A stretch of 38,398 nucleotides of DNA, taken from contig DASZNF010000018.1 of assembly GCA_035551355.1 (NCBI GenBank), positions 1-38,398 of the forward strand, in the 5' to 3' direction. The notes under the pieces were generated by a model that saw only the letters and a program-made list of their open reading frames with translations, had not been told where the DNA came from and ran no database searches. The stretch's first letter is position 1. Each line of letters begins with the position of its first letter. The translations under genes were made by a program, and so were the position numbers. Positions 7,506 to 15,798 of this stretch are shown here, one piece after another. This stretch comes from DATATV01 sp035551355. GTDB lineage: Bacteria; Actinomycetota; Actinomycetes; Mycobacteriales; Pseudonocardiaceae.

Positions 7506-10250
7506 GTGCCCGCCAAGTCCGAGACACGTGCCACACCCGCCTCCGCCGCCGCCACCTTGGCCGACGGCGAACGCCGGTTGCTCCTGCTGGATGGCCATTC
7601 CCTGGCCTACCGGGCGTTCTTCGCCCTGCCCGCGGAGAACTTCCGCACCCACACCGGGCAGACCACGAACGCGGTCTACGGGTTCACCTCGATGCTGATC
7701 AACCTGCTGCGGGACGAGAAGCCCAGCCACATCGCGGTCGCCTTCGACGTGTCCCGGCAGACCTTCCGGCGGGAGACCTACCCGGAGTACAAGGCCACCC
7801 GCTCGACCACCCCGGACGAGTTCAAGGGCCAGGTCAGCCTCATCCAGGACGTGCTCGCCGCGCTGGGCATCAACACCCTGAGCCGGGACAACTACGAGGC
7901 CGACGACATCATCGCCACGCTGACCACGGCGGCCATCGCCGAGGACTTCGACGTGCTGGTGTGCACCGGCGATCGGGACGCCCTCCAACTCGTCACCGAT
8001 CGGGTGACAGTGCTCTACCCGCGCAAGGGCGTGTCCGATCTGACCCGGTTCACCCCGGCCGCGGTCGAGGAGAAGTACGGGCTCACCCCGGCGCAGTACC
8101 CGGACTTCGCGGCGCTGCGCGGCGACCCCTCGGACAACCTGCCCGGCATCCCGGGCGTCGGCGAGAAGACCGCGGCCAAGTGGATCCGCGAGTTCGGCTC
8201 GCTGGCCGACCTGGTCGACCGGGTGGACGAGGTGCGCGGCAAGACCGGTGACGCGCTGCGGGCCAGCCTGGCCGCGGTGCTGCTCAACCGGGAGCTGACC
8301 GAGCTGGTCAAGGACGTCCCGCTGCAGGTCGGACCGCCGGAACTGCTGGTGCGCCCGTGGGACCGGGACGCGGTGCACAAGCTGTTCGACGACCTGGAGT
8401 TCCGGGTGCTGCGCGACCGGCTGTTCGCCACGCTGAGCACCCCGGAGCCGGAGGCCGACGAGGGCTTCGAGGTGCACGGCGGGCCGATCGAGTCCGGCAA
8501 ACTGGCCGCCTGGCTGGACGAGCATGCGCGCACCGGCCGGATCGGGCTGTCCGTGCGCGGCAAGTGGTCGGCCGGCGGCGGGGACGTGACCGGCCTGGCC
8601 CTGGCTCCGGCCGAGGGCGAGGGCGGCTACCTGGACGCCGGCGCGCTCACCGAGGACGACGAACGGGCGCTGCTGGCCTGGCTGTCCGACGCCGAGGTGG
8701 CCAAGGCCGGACACGACATGAAGGGCCCGCTGCACGCACTGCGCGACCGCGGCTGGCGGCTGACCGGGCTGACCAGCGACACCGCGCTGGCCGCCTACCT
8801 GGTGCGGCCCGGGCAGCGCTCGTTCGAGCTGGACGACCTGGTGCTGCGCTACCTGCACCTGGAGCTTCGGGCCGAGGAGTCCGAGGACAACGGGCAGCTG
8901 TCCCTGCTGGACGCCGAGGACGAGCAGGCCGAGACCCAGCGCATCGCGCGCACCGAGATCCTGCGGGCCCAGGCCATCGCTGCGCTGGCCGCGGCGCTGG
9001 ACAAGGAACTGACCGGCATCAACGGCGCCGCGCTGCTCGGTGAGCTGGAGCTGCCGCTGCTGCACGTGCTGGGCGAGCTGGAGTCGACCGGCATCGCCAT
9101 GGACACCGAGAAGCTGGCCGAGCTGGAGGCGCACTTCTCCGGCAAGGTCAAGCAGGCCGCGCAGGACGCGTTCGGGGTGATCGGCAAGGAGATCAACCTC
9201 GGCTCGCCCAAGCAGCTGCAGGTGGTGCTGTTCGACGAGCTGAACATGCCCAAGACCAAGCGCACCAAGACCGGCTACACCACCGACGCGGACGCGCTGA
9301 CCGACCTGTTCGCCAAGACCGAGCACCCGTTCCTGGCCCACCTGCTGGCCCACCGGGACGCCACCCGCCTGAAGACCACGGTGGACGGGTTGCTCAAGTC
9401 GGTGTTGCCGGACGGGCGCATCCACACCACGTTCAACCAGACCATCGCGGCCACCGGGCGCCTGTCGTCCACCGAGCCGAACCTGCAGAACATTCCGATC
9501 CGCACCGACGAGGGCCGGACCATCCGGCAGACCTTCGTGGTCGGCCGCGGCTTCGCCGAGCTGATGACCGCCGACTACAGCCAGATCGAGATGCGGATCA
9601 TGGCGCACCTGTCCGAGGACGAGGCGCTGATCGAGGCGTTCCAGTCCGGTTTCGACTTCCACGCCGCCACCGCGGCAACCGTGTTCGGGGTCGGGCCGGA
9701 CGAGGTCACCGGGGCGCAGCGGGCCAAGGTCAAGGCGATGAACTACGGCCTGGCCTACGGGTTGTCGGCCTACGGTCTGTCCAGTCAGCTGCGCATCTCC
9801 ACCGAAGAGGCCCGCGCGCTGATGGACAACTACTTCGAGCGGTTCGGCGGGGTCCGGGACTACCTGCACGAGTTGGTGGAGAAGGCGCGCAAGGAGGGCT
9901 ACACCGAGACCATCCTGGGCCGCCGCCGCTACCTGCCCGACCTGACCAGCGACAACCGGCAGCGCCGGGAGATGGCCGAGCGGATGGCGCTGAACGCGCC
10001 GATCCAGGGCAGCGCGGCGGACATCATCAAGGTGGCCATGCTGGGCGTGCACCGGGCACTGTCCGAGTCGGACTTGCGCAGCCGCACCCTGTTGCAGGTG
10101 CACGACGAACTCGTGCTGGAGGTCGCCGAGGGCGAGCGGGCCGCGGTGGAGGAACTGGTGCGCACCCAGATGGGCAGCGCCTACGAGTTGCGGGTGCCGC
10201 TGGAGGTCTCGGTCGGCTTCGGCCGGTCCTGGGACGACGCCGCGCACTGA
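7506..10250 (+). CDS. polA: DNA polymerase I
   Basis: This 914-residue family A polymerase fills gaps in excision repair and removes Okazaki primers. The N-terminal 5' nuclease (about 20-310) shows LLLLDGHSLAYRAFFAL, YEADDIIATL, CTGDRDALQL and GDPSDNLPGIPGVGEKTAA. The central region keeps the 3'-5' exonuclease fold position but lacks its acidic residues (GRIGLSVRGKWS and AGHDMKGPLHAL), so proofreading should be absent. The polymerase has motif A DYSQIEMR (D690), motif B RAKVKAMNYGLAYG with Tyr747 at the E. coli Phe762 position, and motif C QVHDE (H866, D867). GTG 7506 is fixed by a leaderless promoter. A long open frame antisense to it is a codon-bias shadow. Confidence 0.98.
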   Translation: MPAKSETRATPASAAATLADGERRLLLLDGHSLAYRAFFALPAENFRTHTGQTTNAVYGFTSMLINLLRDEKPSHIAVAFDVSRQTFRRETYPEYKATRSTTPDEFKGQVSLIQDVLAALGINTLSRDNYEADDIIATLTTAAIAEDFDVLVCTGDRDALQLVTDRVTVLYPRKGVSDLTRFTPAAVEEKYGLTPAQYPDFAALRGDPSDNLPGIPGVGEKTAAKWIREFGSLADLVDRVDEVRGKTGDALRASLAAVLLNRELTELVKDVPLQVGPPELLVRPWDRDAVHKLFDDLEFRVLRDRLFATLSTPEPEADEGFEVHGGPIESGKLAAWLDEHARTGRIGLSVRGKWSAGGGDVTGLALAPAEGEGGYLDAGALTEDDERALLAWLSDAEVAKAGHDMKGPLHALRDRGWRLTGLTSDTALAAYLVRPGQRSFELDDLVLRYLHLELRAEESEDNGQLSLLDAEDEQAETQRIARTEILRAQAIAALAAALDKELTGINGAALLGELELPLLHVLGELESTGIAMDTEKLAELEAHFSGKVKQAAQDAFGVIGKEINLGSPKQLQVVLFDELNMPKTKRTKTGYTTDADALTDLFAKTEHPFLAHLLAHRDATRLKTTVDGLLKSVLPDGRIHTTFNQTIAATGRLSSTEPNLQNIPIRTDEGRTIRQTFVVGRGFAELMTADYSQIEMRIMAHLSEDEALIEAFQSGFDFHAATAATVFGVGPDEVTGAQRAKVKAMNYGLAYGLSAYGLSSQLRISTEEARALMDNYFERFGGVRDYLHELVEKARKEGYTETILGRRRYLPDLTSDNRQRREMAERMALNAPIQGSAADIIKVAMLGVHRALSESDLRSRTLLQVHDELVLEVAEGERAAVEELVRTQMGSAYELRVPLEVSVGFGRSWDDAAH

Positions 10251-10323
10251 GCCGACGGACCGGCGCGCGCCTCCGGTTGCGGCGTGCCGAAAAAATCGGG
10301 CGAGAACGGGGCGCCGGGCTGAC

Positions 10324-10329
10324 TAGTCT
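10324..10329 (+). promoter_or_regulatory. Leaderless -10 element (P-loop protein)
   Basis: TAGTCT ends 7 nt before the ATG at 10337. No ribosome binding site is visible, matching the actinobacterial leaderless pattern. Confidence 0.5.
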
Positions 10330-10336
10330 GCCCGGC

Positions 10337-11008
10337 ATGCCCCTGCTCAGCTCGGCCGATCCACTGCCGCATGCCCCGGCCCGGGTGCTCGTCGCCGGCC
10401 CGTCCGGCGTCGGGAAAACTCATCTCGCGGCGCACCTCGGCGCCCTGCTCGATCTCCCGCATACCGAAATCGACGCGCTCTATCACGGTCCGAATTGGAC
10501 ACCCCGGCTCGAGTTCGCCGACGACGTGGCCCGGTTCGCTGCGACGCCGCACTGGATAACCGAATGGCAGTATCCGCAGGTCATGACGCTGCTGGCGGAA
10601 CGCGCCGACCTGCTGGTCTGGCTGGACCATCCACGCCGGACGGTGCTGCGCCGGGTCATCGCGCGCACGATCCGGCGGCGGTTCAGCAGAACCGAACTGT
10701 GGAACGGTAATACCGAAGGACCCTTGTGGACTTTCTTGACCGATCGGGACCATATCGTGCGATGGTCGTGGCGGGTCTATGGTCGGTATCAAGCAAGAGT
10801 TCCGGCATTGCTGAAGCAACCCGGCAGTGCCGCGCTGACCATTGTCCGGTTGCGCGGCCAACGGGAAGTTGACGCGTGGCTGGCCGGGCCACTGCGTGGC
10901 GCAGACCCCGGCCGGCCGGCGCGGTTGACGCGGGAGGTGCACGAGTCATCGACAGCGACGGAAGCGACAGAGCACGGCGGGGTGCCGGGCGAGCGCGCAG
11001 AGCATTGA
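10337..11008 (+). CDS. P-loop nucleotide-binding protein, adenylate kinase-like
   Basis: This 223-residue protein has Walker A GPSGVGKT (21-28) after a short leader, then LGALLDLPHTEIDALYHGPNW, a pattern seen in small adenylate kinase-like proteins annotated as FlaR or topology modulation protein. WITEWQYPQ and LLVWLDHPR (Walker B-like) follow. The product is probably a cytosolic nucleotide or small-molecule kinase, but substrate is unknown. The ATG at 10337 was chosen over an upstream GTG-type start at 10277 because of the leaderless -10. About 25 C-terminal residues are low in family character. Its stop overlaps the next gene's likely TTG. Confidence 0.75.
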   Translation: MPLLSSADPLPHAPARVLVAGPSGVGKTHLAAHLGALLDLPHTEIDALYHGPNWTPRLEFADDVARFAATPHWITEWQYPQVMTLLAERADLLVWLDHPRRTVLRRVIARTIRRRFSRTELWNGNTEGPLWTFLTDRDHIVRWSWRVYGRYQARVPALLKQPGSAALTIVRLRGQREVDAWLAGPLRGADPGRPARLTREVHESSTATEATEHGGVPGERAEH

Positions 11009-11541
11009 TCCTGGGCGGGACCGGAATGCTGGCCGGGTGTACGGCCACGTTGGTGGCCGAGGGCTGGCATGTGGTGGTGCCGAGCAGGCGATATTCCCCG
11101 ATCCGGGCCGACCGGCCTGGCGGCAGTGGCGCCCAGGCCCTGTGGGTGGAGACCGACTGGTCCGATCCGCGCCTGCTGGCCCAGCGGGCCGGGCGGGCCC
11201 TGGGCGGCCCGGCGGATCTGCTGGTGGCCTGGGTGCACGAGCAGTACCGGCCTGCGGTGCTGACGGCGGTGGCGCCGCTGCTGCGGGCCGGGGCGCCGGT
11301 GGTCGAGGTGCTGGGCTCCGGCGCGGCCGATCCGGTGTCCGGCTGCCCGGAACCGGAGTTGGCCGACCATCCGGCCCAGCAGGTGGTGCTCGGTCTGATC
11401 CGGCAGGGCGAGGCCACCCGGTGGCTCAACGACGAGGAGGTCCGGGACGGGGTGCTGGCCGCGGTGCGGCGGGCGCTGGCCGGCCGGCCGCCGTCGGTGT
11501 TCCAGGTCGGGGATGCGCCGCCGCTGGCCTTCCAGTGGTAG
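11005..11541 (+). CDS. Rossmann-fold, short-chain dehydrogenase-like protein
   Basis: This protein of about 178 residues begins with a nucleotide-binding GGTGMLAG loop, followed by VVVPSRR, in the manner of NAD(P)-dependent epimerases and short-chain dehydrogenases. ADLLVAWVHEQYR and VVEVLGSGAADP follow. The YxxxK catalytic pair of classical SDRs is not evident, so it may bind a nucleotide without that chemistry. The start is uncertain. A TTG at 11005 overlaps the upstream TGA (11005-11008), suggesting coupling, and starts directly at the first strand; the frame stays open back to 10876. Its end lies 5 nt from the converging acetyltransferase stop. Confidence 0.7.
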   Translation: MILGGTGMLAGCTATLVAEGWHVVVPSRRYSPIRADRPGGSGAQALWVETDWSDPRLLAQRAGRALGGPADLLVAWVHEQYRPAVLTAVAPLLRAGAPVVEVLGSGAADPVSGCPEPELADHPAQQVVLGLIRQGEATRWLNDEEVRDGVLAAVRRALAGRPPSVFQVGDAPPLAFQW

Positions 11542-11546
11542 CGCGG

Positions 11547-12512
11547 TCAGCGCAATGCGGTTGCCGGCCGGACTTCCCATACCGTCCACAGTGGACGGTA
11601 TCCATGGCGCGGCCAGAACACCGACGCCAACGGGTTGGGCGGGTTGTAGTACAGATAGCTGCCGGCCGTGCCGGCCTGGCGCATGTGTTGGTGCACAACC
11701 GAAACCAGCGTCCGGCCGACGCCGCTGCCGCGCGCCCCGGGTAACACCGAGACGGTGTTGACGTAGCCCCAGCGGCCCGGCGGCACCGGAAACCGCCGGA
11801 CCGCGGTGGGGTCGCCCTCGGTCAGCCAGCACTCGGCCAGGCCGAGCACCACACCGTCCCGCTCGGCCAGGAAGATCGGGTCCTCGTGCGCGATCCGGTA
11901 GCCCAGTGACTGCCGCTTGAGCGCGGCCGCGTCCGGCCGTTCCACCGTGCCGCCCACCTTGGCCGAGTAGGAGAGCTCGGCCAAGGCCAGCTGCACCGCG
12001 GAGTTCAGGTCGGCCGGGCGGGCGCGGCGCACCACCACCCCGGGCATCGGTGTGACCGGCTCGGGCTCGGGCTCGGGCTCGGTGTCGGTGCGCACCGCCA
12101 GCACGGACAGCGGCACCAGGCCGTGATCCAGCAGCACCCGGCTGACCAGCACGTCCCGGCTGGGCCAGGTGACCACGCAGGCGGTGTCGGGGTCCTCGGG
12201 GTCCAGCCGGCCCAGCAGCTCGCGCAGCAGGCCCAGCAGCGCGTCCACTCCGGCCGCGCCCTCCTGGCCGACCAGCGGGTAGAGCTCCCACACCTGCCGG
12301 GCCGACCACAGGCTGGGCAGCGTCCCCGGCCCGTTGGTGGTCTTGGTCAGCACCCCGGCCACCCGGCCGCCGCCGGGCAGTTTCGCGGTGAGGGTCTCCC
12401 CGTCGATGGTGGGCGCGGTGGCCGGCAGCAGCGGGTCCAGCGCGGCGAACCGGGCGTGCTGCCGGTCCCGCAGCGCCCGGCCGGCGGCGCTGCCGGCGCC
12501 TGCCCCGCTCAT
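11547..12512 (-). CDS. GNAT-family N-acetyltransferase (two-domain)
   Basis: This 321-residue protein carries a C-terminal GNAT domain (about 180-315). It has VVVRRARPADL at its start, the acetyl-CoA pyrophosphate loop VLPGARGSGVGRTLV, and YYNPPNPLASVFWPRHGY near the end. The N-terminal half (about 20-165) looks like a degenerate second GNAT-type domain, separated by an EPEPEPEP linker. The acceptor substrate is unknown. The ATG at 12512 overlaps the stop of the upstream methyltransferase as ATGA, so the two are cotranslated. A longer open frame to 12824 only shadows that gene. A 23-bp palindrome (11579-11601) lies in its last codons. Confidence 0.85.
   Translation of the reverse strand: MSGAGAGSAAGRALRDRQHARFAALDPLLPATAPTIDGETLTAKLPGGGRVAGVLTKTTNGPGTLPSLWSARQVWELYPLVGQEGAAGVDALLGLLRELLGRLDPEDPDTACVVTWPSRDVLVSRVLLDHGLVPLSVLAVRTDTEPEPEPEPVTPMPGVVVRRARPADLNSAVQLALAELSYSAKVGGTVERPDAAALKRQSLGYRIAHEDPIFLAERDGVVLGLAECWLTEGDPTAVRRFPVPPGRWGYVNTVSVLPGARGSGVGRTLVSVVHQHMRQAGTAGSYLYYNPPNPLASVFWPRHGYRPLWTVWEVRPATALR
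11579..11601. repeat. 23-bp perfect palindrome in the acetyltransferase 3' end
   Basis: ATACCGTCCAC (11579-11589) and GTGGACGGTAT (11591-11601) are exact inverted repeats around a single A. The core matches the palindrome in livF (6198-6214) at all but the two central positions. It lies 38 bases beyond the stop of the converging Rossmann gene, but no T-run follows, so an intrinsic terminator is unlikely. Confidence 0.65.
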
Positions 12513-13339
12513 CCGCGGTGACAGCGGAAGATCGCGGTGCCCGGGAACAGCCGGCCCCGCAGCGGACTCCACTGCCCCCACTCCTGCTCGTGGCCCTCGG
12601 GCCACTCCGGTTCCACCAGATCGGTCAGCGTCAGCCCGGCGGCGGCCAGCGCGCGCACGTAGTCGCCCAGGGTGTGGTGGTGCTCCACGTAGGTGGCCCG
12701 GCCGTCCTCGTCCACCTCCACGTAGGGGGTGCGGTCGAAGTAGGAGGAGACCGCGGTCAGCCCGCCCGGGCCGGGGTCGTCGGCGAAGATCCAGCGCATC
12801 GGATGGGTCACCGCGAACACCCACGCCCCGCCCGGCCGCAGCACCCGGGCCACCTCGGCGAACACCTCGGTCAGCTCGGCCACGAACGGCACCGCGCCGA
12901 ACGCCGAGCAGGCGATGTCGAAGGTCTCGGCCGGGAACGGCAGCTGGTCGGCGCTGGCCTGGGCCAGCGGCACGGACACCCCGGTCTCGGTGTTGCCGGT
13001 GGCCGCGTGCCGCAGCATGCCGGCGGAGATGTCCATACCGACCGCGTGCGCGCCGTTGGCCTGTAGCCAGCGCGCGCAGCCGGCCGAGCCGCAGCCCACC
13101 TCAAGCACCCGGGCGCCGGTGATGTCTCCGAGCAGGTGCGCGTCGGCCTCCCGCAGGCCCTCCGGGCACCAGCGGAAGTCCGCGACGCCGAGGAACTCAC
13201 CGTGCTCGGACTGATAGTCGTCGGCGTCCGCGTCCCACCAGGCCCGGCTGGCCGCCCGCGACTCGGCCGGGCCGACCGCGCGCTTGACCACCCCGACCGT
13301 GCCGAGCGCGTGCTCGGCGGCCGCATGCGGGGAGGACAT
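12509..13339 (-). CDS. Class I SAM-dependent methyltransferase
   Basis: This 276-residue methyltransferase has motif I RVLEVGCGSAGCARWL, motif II VGMDIS, LAQASADQLPFPAETFD (motif around the adenine site) and VLRPGGAWVFAVTHPMRW (post-III). The substrate is unknown; the fold and the long C-terminal strand region (YFDRTPYVEVDEDG) suit small-molecule or ubiquinone-like methylation. The ATG at 13339 follows AAGGAG with good spacing and is preferred to upstream in-frame starts. It is the first gene of a two-gene unit with the acetyltransferase, divergent from rpsA. An 8-bp inverted repeat (13360-13384) lies in its upstream region. Confidence 0.88.
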   Translation of the reverse strand: MSSPHAAAEHALGTVGVVKRAVGPAESRAASRAWWDADADDYQSEHGEFLGVADFRWCPEGLREADAHLLGDITGARVLEVGCGSAGCARWLQANGAHAVGMDISAGMLRHAATGNTETGVSVPLAQASADQLPFPAETFDIACSAFGAVPFVAELTEVFAEVARVLRPGGAWVFAVTHPMRWIFADDPGPGGLTAVSSYFDRTPYVEVDEDGRATYVEHHHTLGDYVRALAAAGLTLTDLVEPEWPEGHEQEWGQWSPLRGRLFPGTAIFRCHRG

Positions 13340-13359
13340 TCCAGCTCCTTCCAGGCCTC

Positions 13360-13384
13360 GGGTTTGCTCGTCAGGGGCAAACCC
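13360..13384. repeat. 8-bp inverted repeat between methyltransferase and rpsA
   Basis: GGGTTTGC (13360-13367) and GCAAACCC (13377-13384) are exact inverted repeats around nine bases. They overlap the -35 and spacer of the proposed rpsA promoter and lie 21 nt upstream of the divergent methyltransferase start, so an operator controlling both is plausible. Confidence 0.5.
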
Positions 13385-13393
13385 GCGTACGAT
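13364..13393 (+). promoter_or_regulatory. Putative rpsA promoter
   Basis: TTGCTC (13364-13369), 18 bases, then TACGAT (13388-13393) resembles a housekeeping sigma promoter. It would give rpsA a 5' leader of about 190 nt. That leader contains a small hairpin, ACCCGG (13466-13471) with CCGGGT (13479-13484). Confidence 0.4.
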
Positions 13394-13591
13394 ACCGCCC
13401 GCGCAGTGGGTCATCGCTACCCGCGATTCCGCACGTCGGGAATCTAGTCGCCGCCGCTGTTGTTTACCCGGTGGAAAGCCGGGTGAGCATCGGTCGGTTG
13501 CACCAGTACCCGCGGGTGGTCCGGCCCTCGGTGCACGAGCTTTCGATCATGTCCACCCACAACGCCAATCCGTACCGGAGCAACCCACCTG

Positions 13592-15091
13592 ATGTCCACC
13601 GACACCACCATCGTCCCGACGGCCACCGTGCCGACCCAGCAAGTCGCAATCAATGATATTGGGACGGAGGAGGACTTCCTCGCCGCCGTCGACAAGACCA
13701 TCAAGTACTTCAACGATGGCGACATCGTGGAAGGCACCATCGTCAAGGTCGACCGTGACGAGGTCCTGCTTGATATCGGCTACAAGACCGAGGGCGTCAT
13801 CCCCTCGCGTGAGCTGTCGATCAAGCACGACGTCGACCCGGCCGAGGTGGTCAGCGTCGGTGACGAGGTTGAGGCCCTTGTCCTGCAGAAGGAGGACAAG
13901 GAAGGCCGCCTGATCCTGTCCAAGAAGCGCGCCCAGTACGAGCGCGCCTGGGGCACCATCGAGGGCCTCAAGGAGAAGGACGAGCCGGTCAAGGGCACCG
14001 TCATCGAGGTGGTCAAGGGCGGTCTGATCCTGGACATCGGCCTGCGCGGCTTCCTGCCCGCGTCGCTGGTCGAGATGCGCCGGGTGCGCGACCTGCAGCC
14101 CTACGTTGGCCGGGAGCTCGAGGCCAAGATCATCGAGCTGGACAAGAACCGCAACAACGTGGTGCTGTCCCGCCGGGCCTGGCTGGAGCAGACCCAGTCC
14201 GAGGTGCGCAGCGAGTTCCTCAACCAGCTGCAGAAGGGCCAGGTCCGCAAGGGCGTCGTGTCCTCCATCGTCAACTTCGGCGCGTTCGTCGACCTCGGTG
14301 GCGTGGACGGCCTGGTGCACGTGTCCGAGCTGTCCTGGAAGCACATCGACCACCCGAACGAGGTCGTCGAGGTGGGCCAGGAGGTCACCGTCGAGGTGCT
14401 CGACGTGGACATGGAGCGTGAGCGGGTCTCGCTGTCGCTGAAGGCGACGCAGGAGGACCCGTGGCGTCAGTTCGCCCGGACCCACGCGATCGGCCAGATC
14501 GTGCCGGGCAAGGTCACCAAGCTGGTTCCGTTCGGTGCGTTCGTCCGGGTGGACGACGGTATCGAGGGCCTGGTGCACATCTCCGAGCTGGCCGAGCGCC
14601 ACGTGGAGATCCCCGAGCAGGTCGTGCAGGTCAACGACGATGTCATGGTCAAGGTCATCGACATCGACCTGGACCGGCGCCGGATCTCGCTGTCGCTGAA
14701 GCAGGCCAACGAGGGCTTCACCACGGAGACCGAGTTCGACCCGACTCAGTACGGCATGGCCGCCGAGTACGACGACCAGGGCAACTACATCTACCCCGCC
14801 GGCTTCGACCCCGAGACCCAGGAATGGCAGGAAGGGTTCGACAAGCAGCGCGAGGAGTGGGAGCGCCAGTACGCCGAGGCGCACACCCGCTACGAGCAGC
14901 ACATGCGCCAGATCCGCAAGGCCGCCGAGGCCGACGCGGAGGCCGCGAACGAGAGCGAGCAGGGTGGCGGCAGCAGCACCTACTCCTCCGGTGGTAGCGA
15001 GGAGGGCGGCACTCCGGCACAGTCCGGCGGCACCCTGGCCAGCGACGAGCAGCTGGCCGCGCTCCGCGAGAAGCTCTCCGGCGGCGTGTGA
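13592..15091 (+). CDS. rpsA: 30S ribosomal protein S1
   Basis: This 499-residue actinobacterial S1 has four S1/OB repeats at roughly 43-110, 128-195, 215-283 and 300-368. The last two carry canonical FGAFV and GLVHVSEL or GLVHISEL motifs. S1 binds mRNA leaders on the 30S subunit. A charged coiled segment (EWQEGFDKQREEWERQYAEA) and a Gly/Ser-rich tail follow, closing with ASDEQLAALREKL, the tail conserved in mycobacterial RpsA. ATG 13592 is preceded by GGAG with rather long spacing. The leader of up to 190 nt could host the autoregulation known for S1 genes. A strong terminator follows at 15118. Confidence 0.97.
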   Translation: MSTDTTIVPTATVPTQQVAINDIGTEEDFLAAVDKTIKYFNDGDIVEGTIVKVDRDEVLLDIGYKTEGVIPSRELSIKHDVDPAEVVSVGDEVEALVLQKEDKEGRLILSKKRAQYERAWGTIEGLKEKDEPVKGTVIEVVKGGLILDIGLRGFLPASLVEMRRVRDLQPYVGRELEAKIIELDKNRNNVVLSRRAWLEQTQSEVRSEFLNQLQKGQVRKGVVSSIVNFGAFVDLGGVDGLVHVSELSWKHIDHPNEVVEVGQEVTVEVLDVDMERERVSLSLKATQEDPWRQFARTHAIGQIVPGKVTKLVPFGAFVRVDDGIEGLVHISELAERHVEIPEQVVQVNDDVMVKVIDIDLDRRRISLSLKQANEGFTTETEFDPTQYGMAAEYDDQGNYIYPAGFDPETQEWQEGFDKQREEWERQYAEAHTRYEQHMRQIRKAAEADAEAANESEQGGGSSTYSSGGSEEGGTPAQSGGTLASDEQLAALREKLSGGV

Positions 15092-15117
15092 TTCACCCGT
15101 AAGAGCTAGATAGTCCG

Positions 15118-15151
15118 GCGAGGCTCCCGCACTTCGGTGCGGGAGCCTCGC
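15118..15151 (+). terminator. Intrinsic terminator after rpsA
   Basis: A perfect 15-bp stem (GCGAGGCTCCCGCAC, 15118-15132, with 15137-15151) is closed by a TTCG tetraloop and followed by TGTTTG. It lies 27 nt after the rpsA stop. Confidence 0.92.
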
Positions 15152-15170
15152 TGTTTGTGGGCTGGGTCAC

Positions 15171-15176
15171 TACCGT
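15171..15176 (+). promoter_or_regulatory. Leaderless -10 element (lipoprotein)
   Basis: TACCGT is followed by 7 nt and the ATG at 15184, with no ribosome binding site, matching the leaderless pattern. Confidence 0.5.
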
Positions 15177-15183
15177 GGTCGGC

Positions 15184-15774
15184 ATGCGCCTGGGGTCGGT
15201 GTTCTGCGTTGTCGCTGGTGGCCTGGTGCTCGCGGGGTGCTCGTCGCCGCCGCCGGTGAGCCGGCCGCCGGTGCCCAGTTTCAGCGCGGCCAGCACGTCC
15301 TCGGTCGCGGCCATCACCGCGGTCCCGCGCGGTTGCGACGAGGTGGCCGAGGAGGCCGACGTCGACCAGATCGCCGGGCACCAGCTGCCCGGCTCGATGG
15401 CCCCGGTGGTGGGCGTGCCGATGCCCTCGATCAACCGGACCGCGCGGCTGGACTGCTACTACGGGATCCCGCCCGGGCAGCCGCCTGCCGCGGCCGCGGT
15501 GTCCATCGGGATCGCCTCCTACAGCGATGCGGCCTCGGCCCAGCACCGCGCCGCGCTGACCGTGACCGACGCCCGCAACTCCGGCGCGCAGGCCAGCGAC
15601 GTGCGGGTGGCCGGGCAGCAGGCGGTGCTGCTGGCCGGGCCGCAGGACCAGGAACTGGTGCTCGCCCACGGGGAGCTGACCGTGCTGGTGAGCGCGCGGG
15701 CCGGGGTGCTGCCCGCGGGCAAGACCGGGCCACCGCTGATCGCCCTGGCCCAGCGGGCACTGACTGCGCACTGA
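15184..15774 (+). CDS. Putative secreted lipoprotein, function unknown
   Basis: This 196-residue protein starts with a lipoprotein signal: MRLG, a hydrophobic core, then LVLAGC with lipidated Cys near residue 19. A Pro/Ser-rich linker follows. The mature part has two further cysteines (in RGCDEV and LDCYYG), about 39 residues apart, which could form a disulfide. Its length and cysteine arrangement recall the DUF3558-like lipoproteins common in Actinobacteria, but I cannot confirm the family. The ATG at 15184 is chosen because an upstream open extension (15157) would displace the signal peptide, and a leaderless -10 precedes it. It sits between the rpsA terminator and coaE. Confidence 0.75.
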   Translation: MRLGSVFCVVAGGLVLAGCSSPPPVSRPPVPSFSAASTSSVAAITAVPRGCDEVAEEADVDQIAGHQLPGSMAPVVGVPMPSINRTARLDCYYGIPPGQPPAAAAVSIGIASYSDAASAQHRAALTVTDARNSGAQASDVRVAGQQAVLLAGPQDQELVLAHGELTVLVSARAGVLPAGKTGPPLIALAQRALTAH

Positions 15775-15785
15775 TCGGCGCCTGA

Positions 15786-15791
15786 CACAAT
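15786..15791 (+). promoter_or_regulatory. Leaderless -10 element (coaE)
   Basis: CACAAT precedes the coaE ATG at 15799 by 7 nt. No ribosome binding site is seen between them. Confidence 0.45.
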
Positions 15792-15798
15792 CCGGCGC

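Noticed and set aside
6903..10247. 1114-codon open frame antisense to polA
   Set aside because: It mirrors the codon bias of polA, is very rich in Gly, Arg, Gln and His, lacks any recognisable domain and would overlap a certain gene.
11579..11601. Intrinsic terminator for the Rossmann-fold gene
   Set aside because: The stem is strong, but the loop is too small to close fully, no T-run follows, and it lies inside the converging coding region.
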